Origin: Galaxea fascicularis
Lineage: Eukaryota > Cnidaria > Anthozoa > Scleractinia > Euphylliidae
Assembly (NCBI GenBank): GCA_948470475.1
Contig: OX419341.1
Coordinates: forward strand, 22,628,707 to 22,692,706
DNA: 64,000 nt
Direction: 5' to 3'
The notes beneath the pieces are model-generated. The model searched no databases. It saw only the letters and a list, made by a program, of their open reading frames with translations, and was not told the DNA's origin. Shown one piece after another: positions 1 to 10,442 of the stretch (its first letter is position 1; each line of letters starts with the position of its first letter). The translations under genes were made by a program, and so were the position numbers.

Positions 1-111
1 GTCTGCATTTTGCTTGTTCAACCACAGAAACAGAGCCTTCCTCTTTGCAGATGAGCGAATCCCTCGAACATTTAGAGACAATAATTTAAAATCAACGTTA
101 TCTTTGCTGAA
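1..111 (-). pseudogene. LINE ORF2 endonuclease start (fragment at window edge)
   Basis: Read on the - strand from about 111 to 1, the sequence encodes a run containing LLSLNVRGIRS followed by a basic stretch and ALFLWLNKQNAD. This matches the beginning of the apurinic-like endonuclease domain of LINE ORF2 proteins. It lies 246 bases downstream of the LINE ORF1 stop, the usual ORF1-ORF2 order. An in-frame TGA sits about nine codons before the motif and no ATG separates them, so this copy either starts ORF2 unusually or is decayed. The rest of ORF2 lies outside the window. The motif is read from the sequence; the assignment rests on family knowledge. Confidence 0.65.
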
Positions 112-356
112 GGCAAAGCGTCATTCTTATCCAAACTTGTTGAAACGTGCATGATAAATACACTAGAGTTAACGGTTATACATAAAGACAATAAACATGA
201 AAACAATAAATAACAAAACACACCCAAAAACATTAAGAGGAGTCGCAGATATTCTATCTATGGGCTACCCTTGGGATTTAAGGGCCGTAGTTGCTTCTAC
301 CGTATGCAAATGCGCAATTCTACTCCCGTCATGAAAATAACCGTGCAACAAGGATT

Positions 357-1277
357 TTAAGTACTTAAGATACCATTAATATAAAGCTTATCAGGGTCTC
401 GCTTATCAAAAAACGCTACTTTGCCTTCCTCTCTTGCTTGTTTCAATTTTGACCACAGTTTCTTTCGCCTGTCTCGTATTTCTTTCGGAAAATCAGCATA
501 TGCTTTCACATCCGATTCTTCACCCAGATCTCTTACATTCCTAAACACAAGCTCGCGCTCCGGAAATCTAAGAAAACGTGAGATTATTGGCCTTGACTGG
601 CCTGCCTTCTTTTTCCCTAGTCTATGAACACGCTGAAACTCTATATTCCTTGCATCCTCTAACTCTAATTCATTCTCCAGAAACTTGTACACCACTTCAC
701 ATGTATTCTCGCTACCCTGACCTTCTTCGGGGAGACCGAAGAGGCGTAGGTTTTCTCTCCTGCTGTAGACCTCCTGGTAAAGAATTTGGTCTTCCAAGCC
801 TTTGATCTTGTCCGATGTTTGATTCTCTCTTCTCTTTATTTCCTCGATGTCTTTATTTGTAAACGTCAATCCCGCTTCTATCTCCTGTATTGTTTCTTTC
901 ATCTTCTTAGCTTTTTCATTGAAAGATACCATATTCGCTTGAATCTTGTTTACCGCGTTCTCCAAGCTGGAAATCTTACCGAGAGTACCTTCCATCGTTT
1001 GTAGTTTCGTCTCCATACGTTCAAGTCTGTCCAGGATTTGTTGGAGCTGTTGACCAATCTTTTCAGTCATCGTCAAGGCTTCCAGAACTTGATCGTCACT
1101 ATCATCAAGTGGTCTTCCATTTGAGCTGATATCGTTCTCTAAGAGCGTTGTACTAAAACTTGAGATAAAGATCCGTTTGTCATCCGGCGAATTCGTTTCG
1201 CTATCTGAGTTAGAACTCTTACTTGTTCTTGTTCGCTTAAGAGTTGTTGTACACGCCTTGGCCATAAAACCAAACAA
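357..1277 (-). CDS. LINE (L1-type) ORF1 protein, RNA-binding chaperone
   Basis: Intact 306-residue ORF. Residues 1-60 are Ser/Thr-rich and basic. Residues about 65-165 are heptad-like, rich in Lys, Glu, Ile and Leu, and predict a coiled coil for trimerisation. Residues about 170-260 carry the RRM-like core typical of L1 ORF1p (SRRENLRLFGLPEE, then FQRVHRLGKK and RPIISRFLRFPEREL), followed by a basic C-terminal domain. ORF1p coats LINE RNA in the retrotransposition particle. Because the frame is uninterrupted the copy may be young, although ORF2 at the window edge has an upstream stop. An ATG six codons in could equally be the start. Confidence 0.8.
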   Translation of the reverse strand: MFGFMAKACTTTLKRTRTSKSSNSDSETNSPDDKRIFISSFSTTLLENDISSNGRPLDDSDDQVLEALTMTEKIGQQLQQILDRLERMETKLQTMEGTLGKISSLENAVNKIQANMVSFNEKAKKMKETIQEIEAGLTFTNKDIEEIKRRENQTSDKIKGLEDQILYQEVYSRRENLRLFGLPEEGQGSENTCEVVYKFLENELELEDARNIEFQRVHRLGKKKAGQSRPIISRFLRFPERELVFRNVRDLGEESDVKAYADFPKEIRDRRKKLWSKLKQAREEGKVAFFDKRDPDKLYINGILST

Positions 1278-1896
1278 GAATAATTGACTTAAAGTTTGAA
1301 ATTTACGGGAGCAGAATGAATGGCGTCCTCACTCGCTCATGGTCGGTCCCAGTCCCAGTCATCATCTTGGGCTTTTAGGTTAGAAGAAGTTTTTATTTCG
1401 TGAGAAACAAAGTGAAATTGTCTTAAAGAAATGTTTTAGAGCCTGCTGGATTTCCCATGAACCACGCACATCGCGGGGGGCTTAGGATCAACGAATACTT
1501 CATGACTACTACTACTACTAATAATAATAACGTCCAAATATTTTTTTTTTACAGTTTTTAAAAACATTTTTTCAGGTTATAAAAAAAATACGAAAGTAGA
1601 AAAGTGTTTTTTTATCACTCGAACTGGTTACATTTAGTATCTTTTTTACCTCGTGTTTAATTTTCACCTTGAACTTTGCACTTTTATATATCTCGGGTTC
1701 CATTCTTTTTCAAATCATTAATAAAGTCCATTATTGAAATAATAATAATGATAATAATAATAATAAATAATGAATTATACACGCGTTTTATACACATAAT
1801 AATATATTACAGTGATTATGTTACTGACTTACTTAGAAGACAGTCAGTTCTGAGAACTGAAACTCATTCCTTATTGTTGTGTCATTCTCCTTATAG
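1278..1896. other. LINE 5' flank and AT-rich intron-like sequence
   Basis: No gene is seen. The segment next to ORF1 is probably the LINE 5' UTR. It is followed by an ACT/AAT microsatellite near 1505-1531 and an AAT-type microsatellite near 1738-1770. The end looks like an intron 3' end: a pyrimidine-rich tract and AG at 1895-1896 just before the fibrinogen-like exon. Confidence 0.5.
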
Positions 1897-2538
1897 AAAC
1901 CAAAGAGCTGTCTTGATCACCTTCATGCAGGAAGGCGGTATTCGGGCTTTTACAAAATCTTCGACAACTCAGGATCTTCGTTTTCTGTGTTTTGTGACCT
2001 GACTTCCACACACAACGCGGCCTGGACACTAATCATGTCTGATAAAACTTCAGAAGGATCCAGTATTTTCAAGTCAGCGCCTCTATTCAAGGATAAACCT
2101 ACAAATGAAAACAACCCCAACTGGCATACATTCAGGCTTTCCCTTTCCAAGATGAAACAAATCCGTTCCTACTCAACTCACTGGAGAATAACTTGCAGCT
2201 TCCAGCTGGACGGCCTCGTTTATCGCGATTACGTTCGTGCCAAGATATCTGTATTTGATCCTATAGATTTCAAAGGAGGAAGAATATGCAAGCGAGTGGA
2301 GTACATAAATGTTCGGGGGCACAACTGCAGCGACTGTGATGCTGCTTGGTGGCAATTGGACCATGAAATGCTTCATCACGACAGCAGTTTAGCCCGATGT
2401 GGGTTTGATCCAAGTTCTGGAGCAGCACCAACTGAGGATAATTTTGGCTTTTACAAAGGCGTTAACAGTAAGTTTCGCTGTACTAATCCCACGAAGGATT
2501 CAACCACTAACCACTGGTTTGGTACATACCTTGAATGA
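1897..2538 (+). CDS. Fibrinogen-like secreted protein, terminal exon (copy 1)
   Basis: The exon follows an acceptor AG at 1895-1896 and opens in phase 0 with KPKSCLDHLHAGRRYSGFYK, which resembles the start of fibrinogen C-terminal domains (C...GxxxSGxYxI, then VFCDLT and AAWTLIMS). The rest is not a standard fibrinogen domain. It has a Cys-rich block with TCSFQLDGLVYRDY, YINVRGHNCSDCDAAWWQ and a C-terminal NHWFGTYLE before the stop. Length is 213 codons. The signal peptide must lie in an upstream exon that was not found; a PAN exon of the same apparent family (17633-18013) ends in the matching phase. Likely an extracellular recognition protein by analogy. Function is unknown. Confidence 0.72.
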   Translation, partial: KPKSCLDHLHAGRRYSGFYKIFDNSGSSFSVFCDLTSTHNAAWTLIMSDKTSEGSSIFKSAPLFKDKPTNENNPNWHTFRLSLSKMKQIRSYSTHWRITCSFQLDGLVYRDYVRAKISVFDPIDFKGGRICKRVEYINVRGHNCSDCDAAWWQLDHEMLHHDSSLARCGFDPSSGAAPTEDNFGFYKGVNSKFRCTNPTKDSTTNHWFGTYLE

Positions 2539-4021
2539 GATTTTCAAAAATGACTAACAAGCTACGTCGCTATATTCCCTTGTAAGGAGAAAGGTATGGG
2601 CATGTGCTACCAAACAAACAGGTACCATGCACAACTACTGATCCCGATTAGCTTAGTTGTCCTGCCTTACGATTGGAACGTCACATAAACTCTTTTCAGT
2701 GTCAAAAGCCACGTTAGGCCGATGTTAAGGATAGGGACAAAAGCGACTGACCAAAAAGGGTGAAGGTGGCAGTATTGGCAGAGATGAACAGTATAAATTG
2801 GGTAGCACGGCTGCTTCGCATGCACTCAGCTTGAACAAGATTAAGAACGGCTTCATAGCATAACCAGGGTGGAAACCTGAGGGTCAGGTGAAGATTAAAG
2901 ACGACTTTTGGAAGGATCGTGGAAAATGAGAGAGACAATGAAGAATGATGTTCTCGGCATACAGCTGAAACGGACAGAAACATGGCCAGTAGCTCAGAGA
3001 ACAGGACATTCTTTTGTACTCCTTATGGGATGACCGCAGGGCCACCAGCGGCTGTTTGGTTTAGTAGCCCAAGGGGGGATGCTCCGGATTTCAAGTTTCG
3101 GGGATAATCGAATAGCAGAAAAAAATCAAAACCCAAAAACCTCCCCAGTGCTTCCAACAAGACCCAAAAAAATCAAGGAGCAAATCCCATGCCTTATATT
3201 ATCTCTGCGTTTTAAAAATTTCCAGAAAGGATTGTACTTTACTCGCAGAACTACGCAGGCAGTATACCCCTAATTTTCAGATTGTTTTTAATATCAAAAA
3301 AGAAAATCCCTATTTAAATAATTAACCTACACACAAAAGTACTTCCCATATTAACCACCCCAAAAATGCCGGAGTCGAAAGTCTCAAATACAAAACAATT
3401 CCTTTGATCATCCGGGTCACTTGAAATCCACAGTAAACCCCCACTGGGTAGAAGCCAACCAAAGCCTTTAAATGGTCACGTGCATTGTGCTCGTGACCCA
3501 TAGCGCAACGTCCACACAACCAGTGTAGTAATGTGGTCAGTATAAAGGGAGGAATCGCAGCATCAACAAGTAGGCCCCCTATAATTTGCTATCAGTGTCT
3601 AATTTCATTTTGTTATGTCCCCCTTCAACTTTTTCACCTTAATGTGAAGGTGAAGAAGGCAAAACCACGCCTTATGAACGCGATCATCTGAACTGAGGCA
3701 GATTTTAAGAACGATATCCAGCCCCACCCTTTAACAATTTTGTCTTCTTACTAAATTGAGCTGAAGAGGCGGCGTCTTTTTTTTTTTCAGATAATATAAC
3801 TTACCATAAATTAAACTTCTGTAAATTAAGCTTTAGTGGCCTCGAACAGTTTTGTGTAGCCCTTCATTACTGGAGGTACCCAGATGATTTTAGCGCATGT
3901 TATTAGTGGCTTTTGCGAATCACATAGCCCACCATAAATTTAATTTAAGTGGGGATCGACTAGTTCAGCTTCAGCTTCAGTTTCTGATGTTTGAAGGCAC
4001 TTAGCTGGTTTTAATGCATGC
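2539..4021. other. Intergenic, no gene recognised
   Basis: Short overlapping ORFs on both strands show no family signature. Nothing beyond simple T-rich tracts is seen. Confidence 0.5.
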
Positions 4022-4024
4022 TAA

Positions 4025-4988
4025 GGCCCGGTTCAGACGCCGTACTTCAGCCGAGCTGAATCAAATTTAACGATTAGGCCGACCTAAATAATTAATCCCG
4101 GCTGAATTGATTCAGACGCCGAACTTTATTCGGCCGAAAATAATTCACTGATGTAATGTATCGACAGTGTTGTCTACCGGAAGTTGTGTTAGCGGAAGTT
4201 CTCGGTTACTGTAAACGTGCGAAGGATCATGGATATTTGTGTGGGCCATGCTTTCCGGGTGTCATGGCGGCCGAATAAAGTGTAGTTCTTTTTATGTAGT
4301 TGAATCTGGTTTATTACACGGCCATCGGAGCGTCATTGTTACAACTGAAGAAAATTAAGATTCGGTCAACGAATTAGCATACAGTTGTTAACATGGCGCA
4401 CGCCGAGATCTGCAAACAAGAGTCTTTCTTCGGCTCAAAATGCTAGAAAACAGTGGAAAAAGAAGAATGATGCAAACCATCTCAGGTCTTGAAATAATTT
4501 CCCGGCTAGCGCCGGTCAAGTTGTCCGGTCAAATCTGTTTTTGCTCGCTTTATGTTCAAGGAAATCGCGATCATATTGAAATGCAAATACACAACATGAA
4601 CTTCAAAACAGGGTAGACCGTTTTGAACTGTCCAGGTTTAGTATGTTACAGTTTAAAATTTCACTCGGGATTTCCCTTCGAGAACGCGGTCAACGGTTGT
4701 CATGCTTCTGTGAGGTCTCTTTTCACGCATGAAATGTCATTTTATAGCCAAATACGTTAAAAATACGTTAACATAATTTATGCATTTAGTTCGGCTCGTG
4801 TGAAGTACGGCGTCTGAATCAAAGCCGGTCTACAGCCGTTCTTCCCGGCTGAGCCAGGCGGGATTAATTGACTCAGCCGATCTACATTAAATCAGCCGTT
4901 CCCAATTGATTCAGACGTCGTACTTCACATGAACTTAATTCGTTGAATTCGATTCGGTTCGGCTGAAGTACGGCGTTTGAACCGGGCC
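4025..4988. mobile_element. Foldback DNA transposon with 30 bp TIRs and TAA target duplication
   Basis: The left end starts GGCCCGGTTCAGACGCCGTA and the right end is its reverse complement with one mismatch over 30 bp. The element is flanked by TAA at 4022-4024 and TAA at 4989-4991. Sub-terminal copies of the TTCAGACGCCG-ACTTC motif occur inside both ends. A 3 bp TWA duplication and GG-starting termini fit PIF/Harbinger-type non-autonomous elements. No transposase ORF is present in 964 bp, so it would depend on an enzyme supplied in trans. Confidence 0.8.
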
Positions 4989-4991
4989 TAA

Positions 4992-5888
4992 GCCACACTT
5001 GTTTTCATTGGAAATGTTTTGTGACTAATTTTCTTCCAACCCATGTCATACGTCAATTTCAATTTTTTAGAAATTCTTAATTTTATGTATGTAGCCCTAA
5101 TATAAAGAAAGCAGTTGTGTGTGGCTTTTTTAGAAATTCATGTTTTATATTGTCAGTTAAAGCATTGTACTGCGCCACAAACTGTAAAATATGCATTTAT
5201 AATCCTCAGATATATTTGCTCGTACGCGATTGGTGTAATTATAAGGGGGTCACGTGACTGAATATGCCCCAGCTAAAACCGGGAAATATCTGGTGCTATT
5301 CCCAAACTGCGTGTTGTGAAAAATATTTGAAGAATATTTATGTTGAAGGCGACAGTCTCCATTTTGCTTATAAAGCTCACAGTTCTTTACGAGCTTCGCT
5401 TCAAGAAAACTGTTCGCTTCTCGGAACAGATAAGATGTCTGCAGACAAATATCCAAGAATATTTTCGCGCCAGATGGAGAACATTGTTTATATATTTCTA
5501 AGTAGTTGTATGTCGGTATTTAAGAAAATCTTACCTTGTTTCGTATTGTCAGTTAATGCATTGTACAGCGCCATGAACTGTTAGGGGATATGTGTTCTTT
5601 AATTTCTTGCTTATCATATACCTACCTGCACTGTTATTTGCCTGTCACAATACTAATGCGATTCATATCACTGATTCAGTTATGGCTTCAGAGAAAATGG
5701 GAAACAGCTTTACCGCACAAGGGACGGAACTGAAAATGCTTTAGTGAAACGTCTCTGTAGAAAGACAACGACACAAAAACAAACCATACATGGATTACTG
5801 GGAAAAAAACAAACAAACAAACAAAAAAACAAGGACAAAATATAGGAAAGGTGTGGTCATAATGTTCTCAAACTCCGCACCATCATTT
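4992..5888. other. Intergenic, no gene recognised
   Basis: An ORF pair on opposite strands near 5250-5584 overlaps without family signature and looks like chance. There is an A-rich patch around 5800-5830. Confidence 0.45.
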
Positions 5889-6014
5889 ATTAAGCGGCAC
5901 GTCGCTGCCGCTTCTAGTAATACCCGTTTTTTTTTTTTTTTTAAGCGGCCGTCGCTTAGCGACGTGCCGCTTCTAGTAATACCCGTTTTTTTTTTTTTTT
6001 TTTTTTTTTATTTT
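5889..6014. repeat. Duplicated GC hairpin motif with two poly-T tracts
   Basis: The motif GCCGCTTCTAGTAATACCCG followed by a long T run occurs twice (poly-T starting near 5927 and near 5987). Between the T runs lies a hairpin: AAGCGGC-CGTCGC, a TTA loop, then GCGACG-TGCCGCTT. The second T run abuts the first unit of the tandem array, so it may be the poly-A tail (on the - strand) of a retroposed copy. Confidence 0.6.
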
Positions 6015-6076
6015 ATTTGTCGTGTCCGTCGTGAGGCCCGGGTCCCTCTCGGCCGGAGCTGCAAGAATTTTTTTTC

Positions 6077-6160
6077 GCCTGCACTGAGATTTGATCGCGC
6101 GACCTCGGGATCTCTGATCAAAAGTTCACCCCGCGCGCTTATCACTTGCGCCACTCAGAC
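6077..6160 (-). repeat. tRNA-derived SINE head, tRNA-like A (also 7567-7650, 9036-9119, 10505-10588)
   Basis: On the - strand this reads as an A box (TGGCGCAAGTG) and, 3' of it, a B-box-like GATCAAATC, with partial pairing between the two ends. It is followed on the - strand by a GC-rich body (6070-6020) and an A-rich tail (6014-5988 in the first copy, an interrupted short tail in the others). That order (Pol III promoter, body, A tail) is typical of a tRNA-derived SINE. It is repeated in every array unit. Confidence 0.6.
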
Positions 6161-7025
6161 ATCGGTCAACTGAATGTGTTAATTTTACAGTACATAAGGC
6201 ATGGCAGTCACGCATCCGGTTTTTCACGCAAACAAATATCCTTTGTGTTTACTCGAGAAAGGGGATTGACAAATTCCAGAAAATCCAAGAATTTTTCTGA
6301 TGTAAAGTACGATATTATCATGAGGACATGCTAAGCGATTGCCAAGACCTTTGTTGGCTCCCAACTTCAGCTGTATACAACACGAACCACGCAAATAAAG
6401 TGATGATGCAATCTTTACCTTACTCTGGTTAGCGGGGAAATTCCCCTGAGGTTTGGGCAAACACCGAACCGCAAAGTAATTCTTTTATGTGAAAAAAAAA
6501 ATATGGAACCTATCCACGGACTTAAAATGAATTATATCGGGCCTTTGTGATTGTCATGTAGTTGTAATTGTCATCTGTAAGATGGTCGTCTGTAAGACAA
6601 CGGCCAAATCCTCTTCGAGAATTACACCCAAACCGAGTACTTGAAATGATCTGAAATGATGGTGCAATATTCGTGTGACGTAACAAGTTGATAGTCACGC
6701 AAAGCCGACAGCCACAGAGCGCGTCGTATGGCCTGCGTAAAATGCAGCTTGATTTTAAGAAAAAATATAAACGTCTAGAGCATCGTTCAACACATCTTGA
6801 TGAAAACATCATAATCTGGATGTGATTAAATCGTCGATTTCCCCGACTTATCAAAGAAATCGAACGGCCGGTCATTTGGTGTTTCGGCAGTTTGTTTCTA
6901 CTAAATACCCATTGAATCTCCATGTAAAATCGAAACATCGCTCTAAAGCTCAACGATTAGTCAAACTAGTACTTTAAAAAAAAGCAGAACAAAAAGAAAA
7001 AGAAAAAAGACAAACCAAAGAGAGG

Positions 7026-7097
7026 TGCCGTTGCTAGGAATTGAACCCGGGACTTCCTGATCGGTAGGGGATAGACGTACCTCTCGGCCAAGCCAGC
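7026..7097 (-). repeat. tRNA-like B, 72 nt (also 8495-8566, 9964-10035, 11433-11504)
   Basis: The - strand 72-nt segment has a good A box (TGGCCGAGAGG at the tRNA position 8-18) and B box (GGTTCAATTCC), and a six-T run 18 nt past its 3' end (7008-7003), which would terminate Pol III. The acceptor arms pair only in part, and the putative anticodon loop ACCGATC lacks U33, so it is a tRNA-derived sequence rather than a working tRNA. It sits at the head of the second internal half of each unit, as tRNA-like A does for the first. Confidence 0.55.
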
Positions 7098-7504
7098 TAT
7101 GAATAAGTAATGAGGTGAAAATTTAAATGTTTTAATCGTTCTGTTCACGCACTGGTTCAGAAAAAGTAGGGCTTTTGCCCAGAGAGCAGAAATGAAATGG
7201 ACAGACACCGAACCGTAAAGCAATTCTTTCATAAATTAAATCGAAGACAGATCTATTGAACCGATCCAAGGTGAAACTGATCATATCATGCCTTAATGAC
7301 TGCGATTTAGTCTATTTGTAAGACATTGGCCGAATTGCGTAACAAGTTAATCGTCGCGCATCACGCTTCTAAAAGTGTCTTGGACAGAAGTGTTTACTTA
7401 AAATTTTAAACTTCCAACCGACCTAAACTACATCCTAAGGATAAAGGCGGTCCAAATGGCAAAATCGGCCGCTTAAAAATTCTGAGAATTTCTTGTTTTT
7501 TTTT

Positions 7505-8973
7505 ATTTGTCGTGTCCGTCGTGAGGCCCGGGTCCCTCTCGGCCGGAGCTGCAAGAATTTTTTTTCGCCTGCACTGAGATTTGATCGCGCGACCTCGGGA
7601 TCTCTGATCAAAAGTTCACCCCGCGCGCTTATCACTTGCGCCACTCAGACATCGGTCAACTGAAAGTGTTAATTTTACAGTACATAAGGCATGGCAGTCA
7701 CGCATCCGGTTTTTCACGCAAACAAATATCCTTTGTGTTTACTCGAGAAAGGGGATTGACAAATTCCAGAAAATCCAAGAATTTTTCTGATGTAAAGTAC
7801 GATATTATCATGAGGACATGCTAAGCGATTGCCAAGACCTTTGTTGGCTCTCAACTTCAGCTGTATACAACACGAACCACGCAAATGAAGTGATGATGCA
7901 ATCTTTACCTTACTCTGGTTAGCGGGGAAATTCCCCTGAGGTTTGGGCAAACACCGAACCGCAAAGTAATTCTTTTATGTGAAAAAAAAAAAATAGGGAA
8001 CCTATCCACGGACTTAAAATGAATTATATCGGGCCTTTGGGATTGTCATGTAGTTGATCTGTAAGACAACGGCCAAATCCTCTTCGAGAATTACACCCGA
8101 ACCGAGTACTTGAAATGATCTGAAATGATGGTGCAATATTCGTGTCACGTAACAACTTGATAGTCACGCAAAGCCGACAGCCACAGAGCGCGTCGTATGG
8201 CCTGCGTAAAATGCAGCTTGATTTTAAGAAAAAATATAAACGTCTAGAGCATCGTTCAACACATCTTGATGAAAACATCATAATCTGGATGTGATTAAAT
8301 CGTCGATTTCCCCGACTTATCAAAGAAATCGAACGGCCGGTCATTTGGTGTTTCGGCAGTTTGTTTCTACTAAATACCCATTGAATCTCCATGTAAAATC
8401 GAAACATCGCTCTGAAGCTCAACGATTAGTCAAACTAGTACTTTAAAAAAAAGCAGAACAAAAAGAAAAAGAAAAAAGACAAACCAAAGAGAGGTGCCGT
8501 TGCTAGGAATTGAACCCGGGACTTCCTGATCGGTAGGGGATAGACGTACCTCTCGGCCAAGCCAGCTATGAATAAGTAATGAGGTGAAAATTTAAATGTT
8601 TTAATCGTTCTGTTCACGCACTGGTTCAGAAAAAGTAGGGCTTTTGCCCAGAGAGCAGAAATGAAATGGACAGACACCGAACCGTAAAGCAATTCTTTCA
8701 TAAATTAAATCGAAGACAGATCTATTGAACCGATCCAAGGTGAAACTGATCATATCATGCCTTAATGACTGCGATTTAGTCTATTTGTAAGACATTGGCC
8801 GAATTGCGTAACAAGTTAATCGTCGCGCATCACGCTTCTAAAAGTGTCTTGGACAGAAGTGTTTACTTAAAATTTTAAACTTCCAACCGACCTAAACTAC
8901 ATCCTAAGGATAAAGGCGGTCCAAATGGCAAAATCGGCCGCTTAAAAATTCTGAGAATTTCTTGTTTTTTTTT
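7505..8973. repeat. Tandem array unit 2 (1469 bp)
   Basis: Near-identical to unit 3. It shares with unit 1 the variant AAATGTTTTAATCG near 8590 and with unit 3 the variant AATAGGGAACC near 7992. tRNA-like segments lie on the - strand at 7567-7650 and 8495-8566. Confidence 0.9.
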
Positions 8974-10442
8974 ATTTGTCGTGTCCGTCGTGAGGCCCGG
9001 GTCCCTCTCGGCCGGAGCTGCAAGAATTTTTTTTCGCCTGCACTGAGATTTGATCGCGCGACCTCGGGATCTCTGATCAAAAGTTCACCCCGCGCGCTTA
9101 TCACTTGCGCCACTCAGACATCGGTCAACTGAAAGTGTTAATTTTACAGTACATAAGGCATGGCAGTCACGCATCCGGTTTTTCACGCAAACAAATATCC
9201 TTTGTGTTTACTCGAGAAAGGGGATTGACAAATTCCAGAAAATCCAAGAATTTTTCTGATGTAAAGTACGATATTATCATGAGGACATGCTAAGCGATTG
9301 CCAAGACCTTTGTTGGCTCTCAACTTCAGCTGTATACAACACGAACCACGCAAATGAAGTGATGATGCAATCTTTACCTTACTCTGGTTAGCGGGGAAAT
9401 TCCCCTGAGGTTTGGGCAAACACCGAACCGCAAAGTAATTCTTTTATGTGAAAAAAAAAAAATAGGGAACCTATCCACGGACTTAAAATGAATTATATCG
9501 GGCCTTTGGGATTGTCATGTAGTTGATCTGTAAGACAACGGCCAAATCCTCTTCGAGAATTACACCCGAACCGAGTACTTGAAATGATCTGAAATGATGG
9601 TGCAATATTCGTGTCACGTAACAACTTGATAGTCACGCAAAGCCGACAGCCACAGAGCGCGTCGTATGGCCTGCGTAAAATGCAGCTTGATTTTAAGAAA
9701 AAATATAAACGTCTAGAGCATCGTTCAACACATCTTGATGAAAACATCATAATCTGGATGTGATTAAATCGTCGATTTCCCCGACTTATCAAAGAAATCG
9801 AACGGCCGGTCATTTGGTGTTTCGGCAGTTTGTTTCTACTAAATACCCATTGAATCTCCATGTAAAATCGAAACATCGCTCTGAAGCTCAACGATTAGTC
9901 AAACTAGTACTTTAAAAAAAAGCAGAACAAAAAGAAAAAGAAAAAAGACAAACCAAAGAGAGGTGCCGTTGCTAGGAATTGAACCCGGGACTTCCTGATC
10001 GGTAGGGGATAGACGTACCTCTCGGCCAAGCCAGCTATGAATAAGTAATGAGGTGAAAATTTAAATATTTTAATCGTTCTGCTCACGCACTGGTTCAGAA
10101 AAAGTAGGGCTTTTGCCCAGAGAGCAGAAATGAAATGGACAGACACCGAACCGTAAAGCAATTCTTTCATAAATTAAATCGAAGACAGATCTATTGAACC
10201 GATCCAAGGTGAAACTGATCATATCATGCCTTAATGACTGCGATTTAGTCTATTTGTAAGACATTGGCCGAATTGCGTAACAAGTTAATCGTCGCGCATC
10301 ACGCTTCTAAAAGTGTCTTGGACAGAAGTGTTTACTTAAAATTTTAAACTTCCAACCGACCTAAACTACATCCTAAGGATAAAGGCGGTCCAAATGGCAA
10401 AATCGGCCGCTTAAAAATTCTGAGAATTTCTTGTTTTTTTTT
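8974..10442. repeat. Tandem array unit 3 (1469 bp)
   Basis: Exactly the same period as unit 2. It shares with unit 4 the variants AAATATTTTAATCG and TTCTGCTCACGC near 10061-10086. tRNA-like segments lie on the - strand at 9036-9119 and 9964-10035. Confidence 0.9.

Larger units (their letters stand above)
6015..7504. repeat. Tandem array unit 1 (1490 bp)
   Basis: First of four tandem units, each beginning ATTTGTCGTGTCCGTCG. It differs from units 2-4 by about 21 extra bases near 6560-6590 and by scattered substitutions (for example AATAAAGTG instead of AATGAAGTG near 6394). It carries tRNA-like segments on the - strand at 6077-6160 and 7026-7097. It also has two diverged internal halves: ACACCGAACCG-AAAG-AATTC recurs at about 6461 and 7203, and GTAAGACA--GGCC at about 6591 and 7318. 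The ORFs in it are probably not genes. Confidence 0.9.

Noticed and set aside
7026..7097. Functional tRNA gene
   Set aside because: Acceptor stem pairs poorly, U33 is missing and the T stem is mismatched, despite good A and B boxes.
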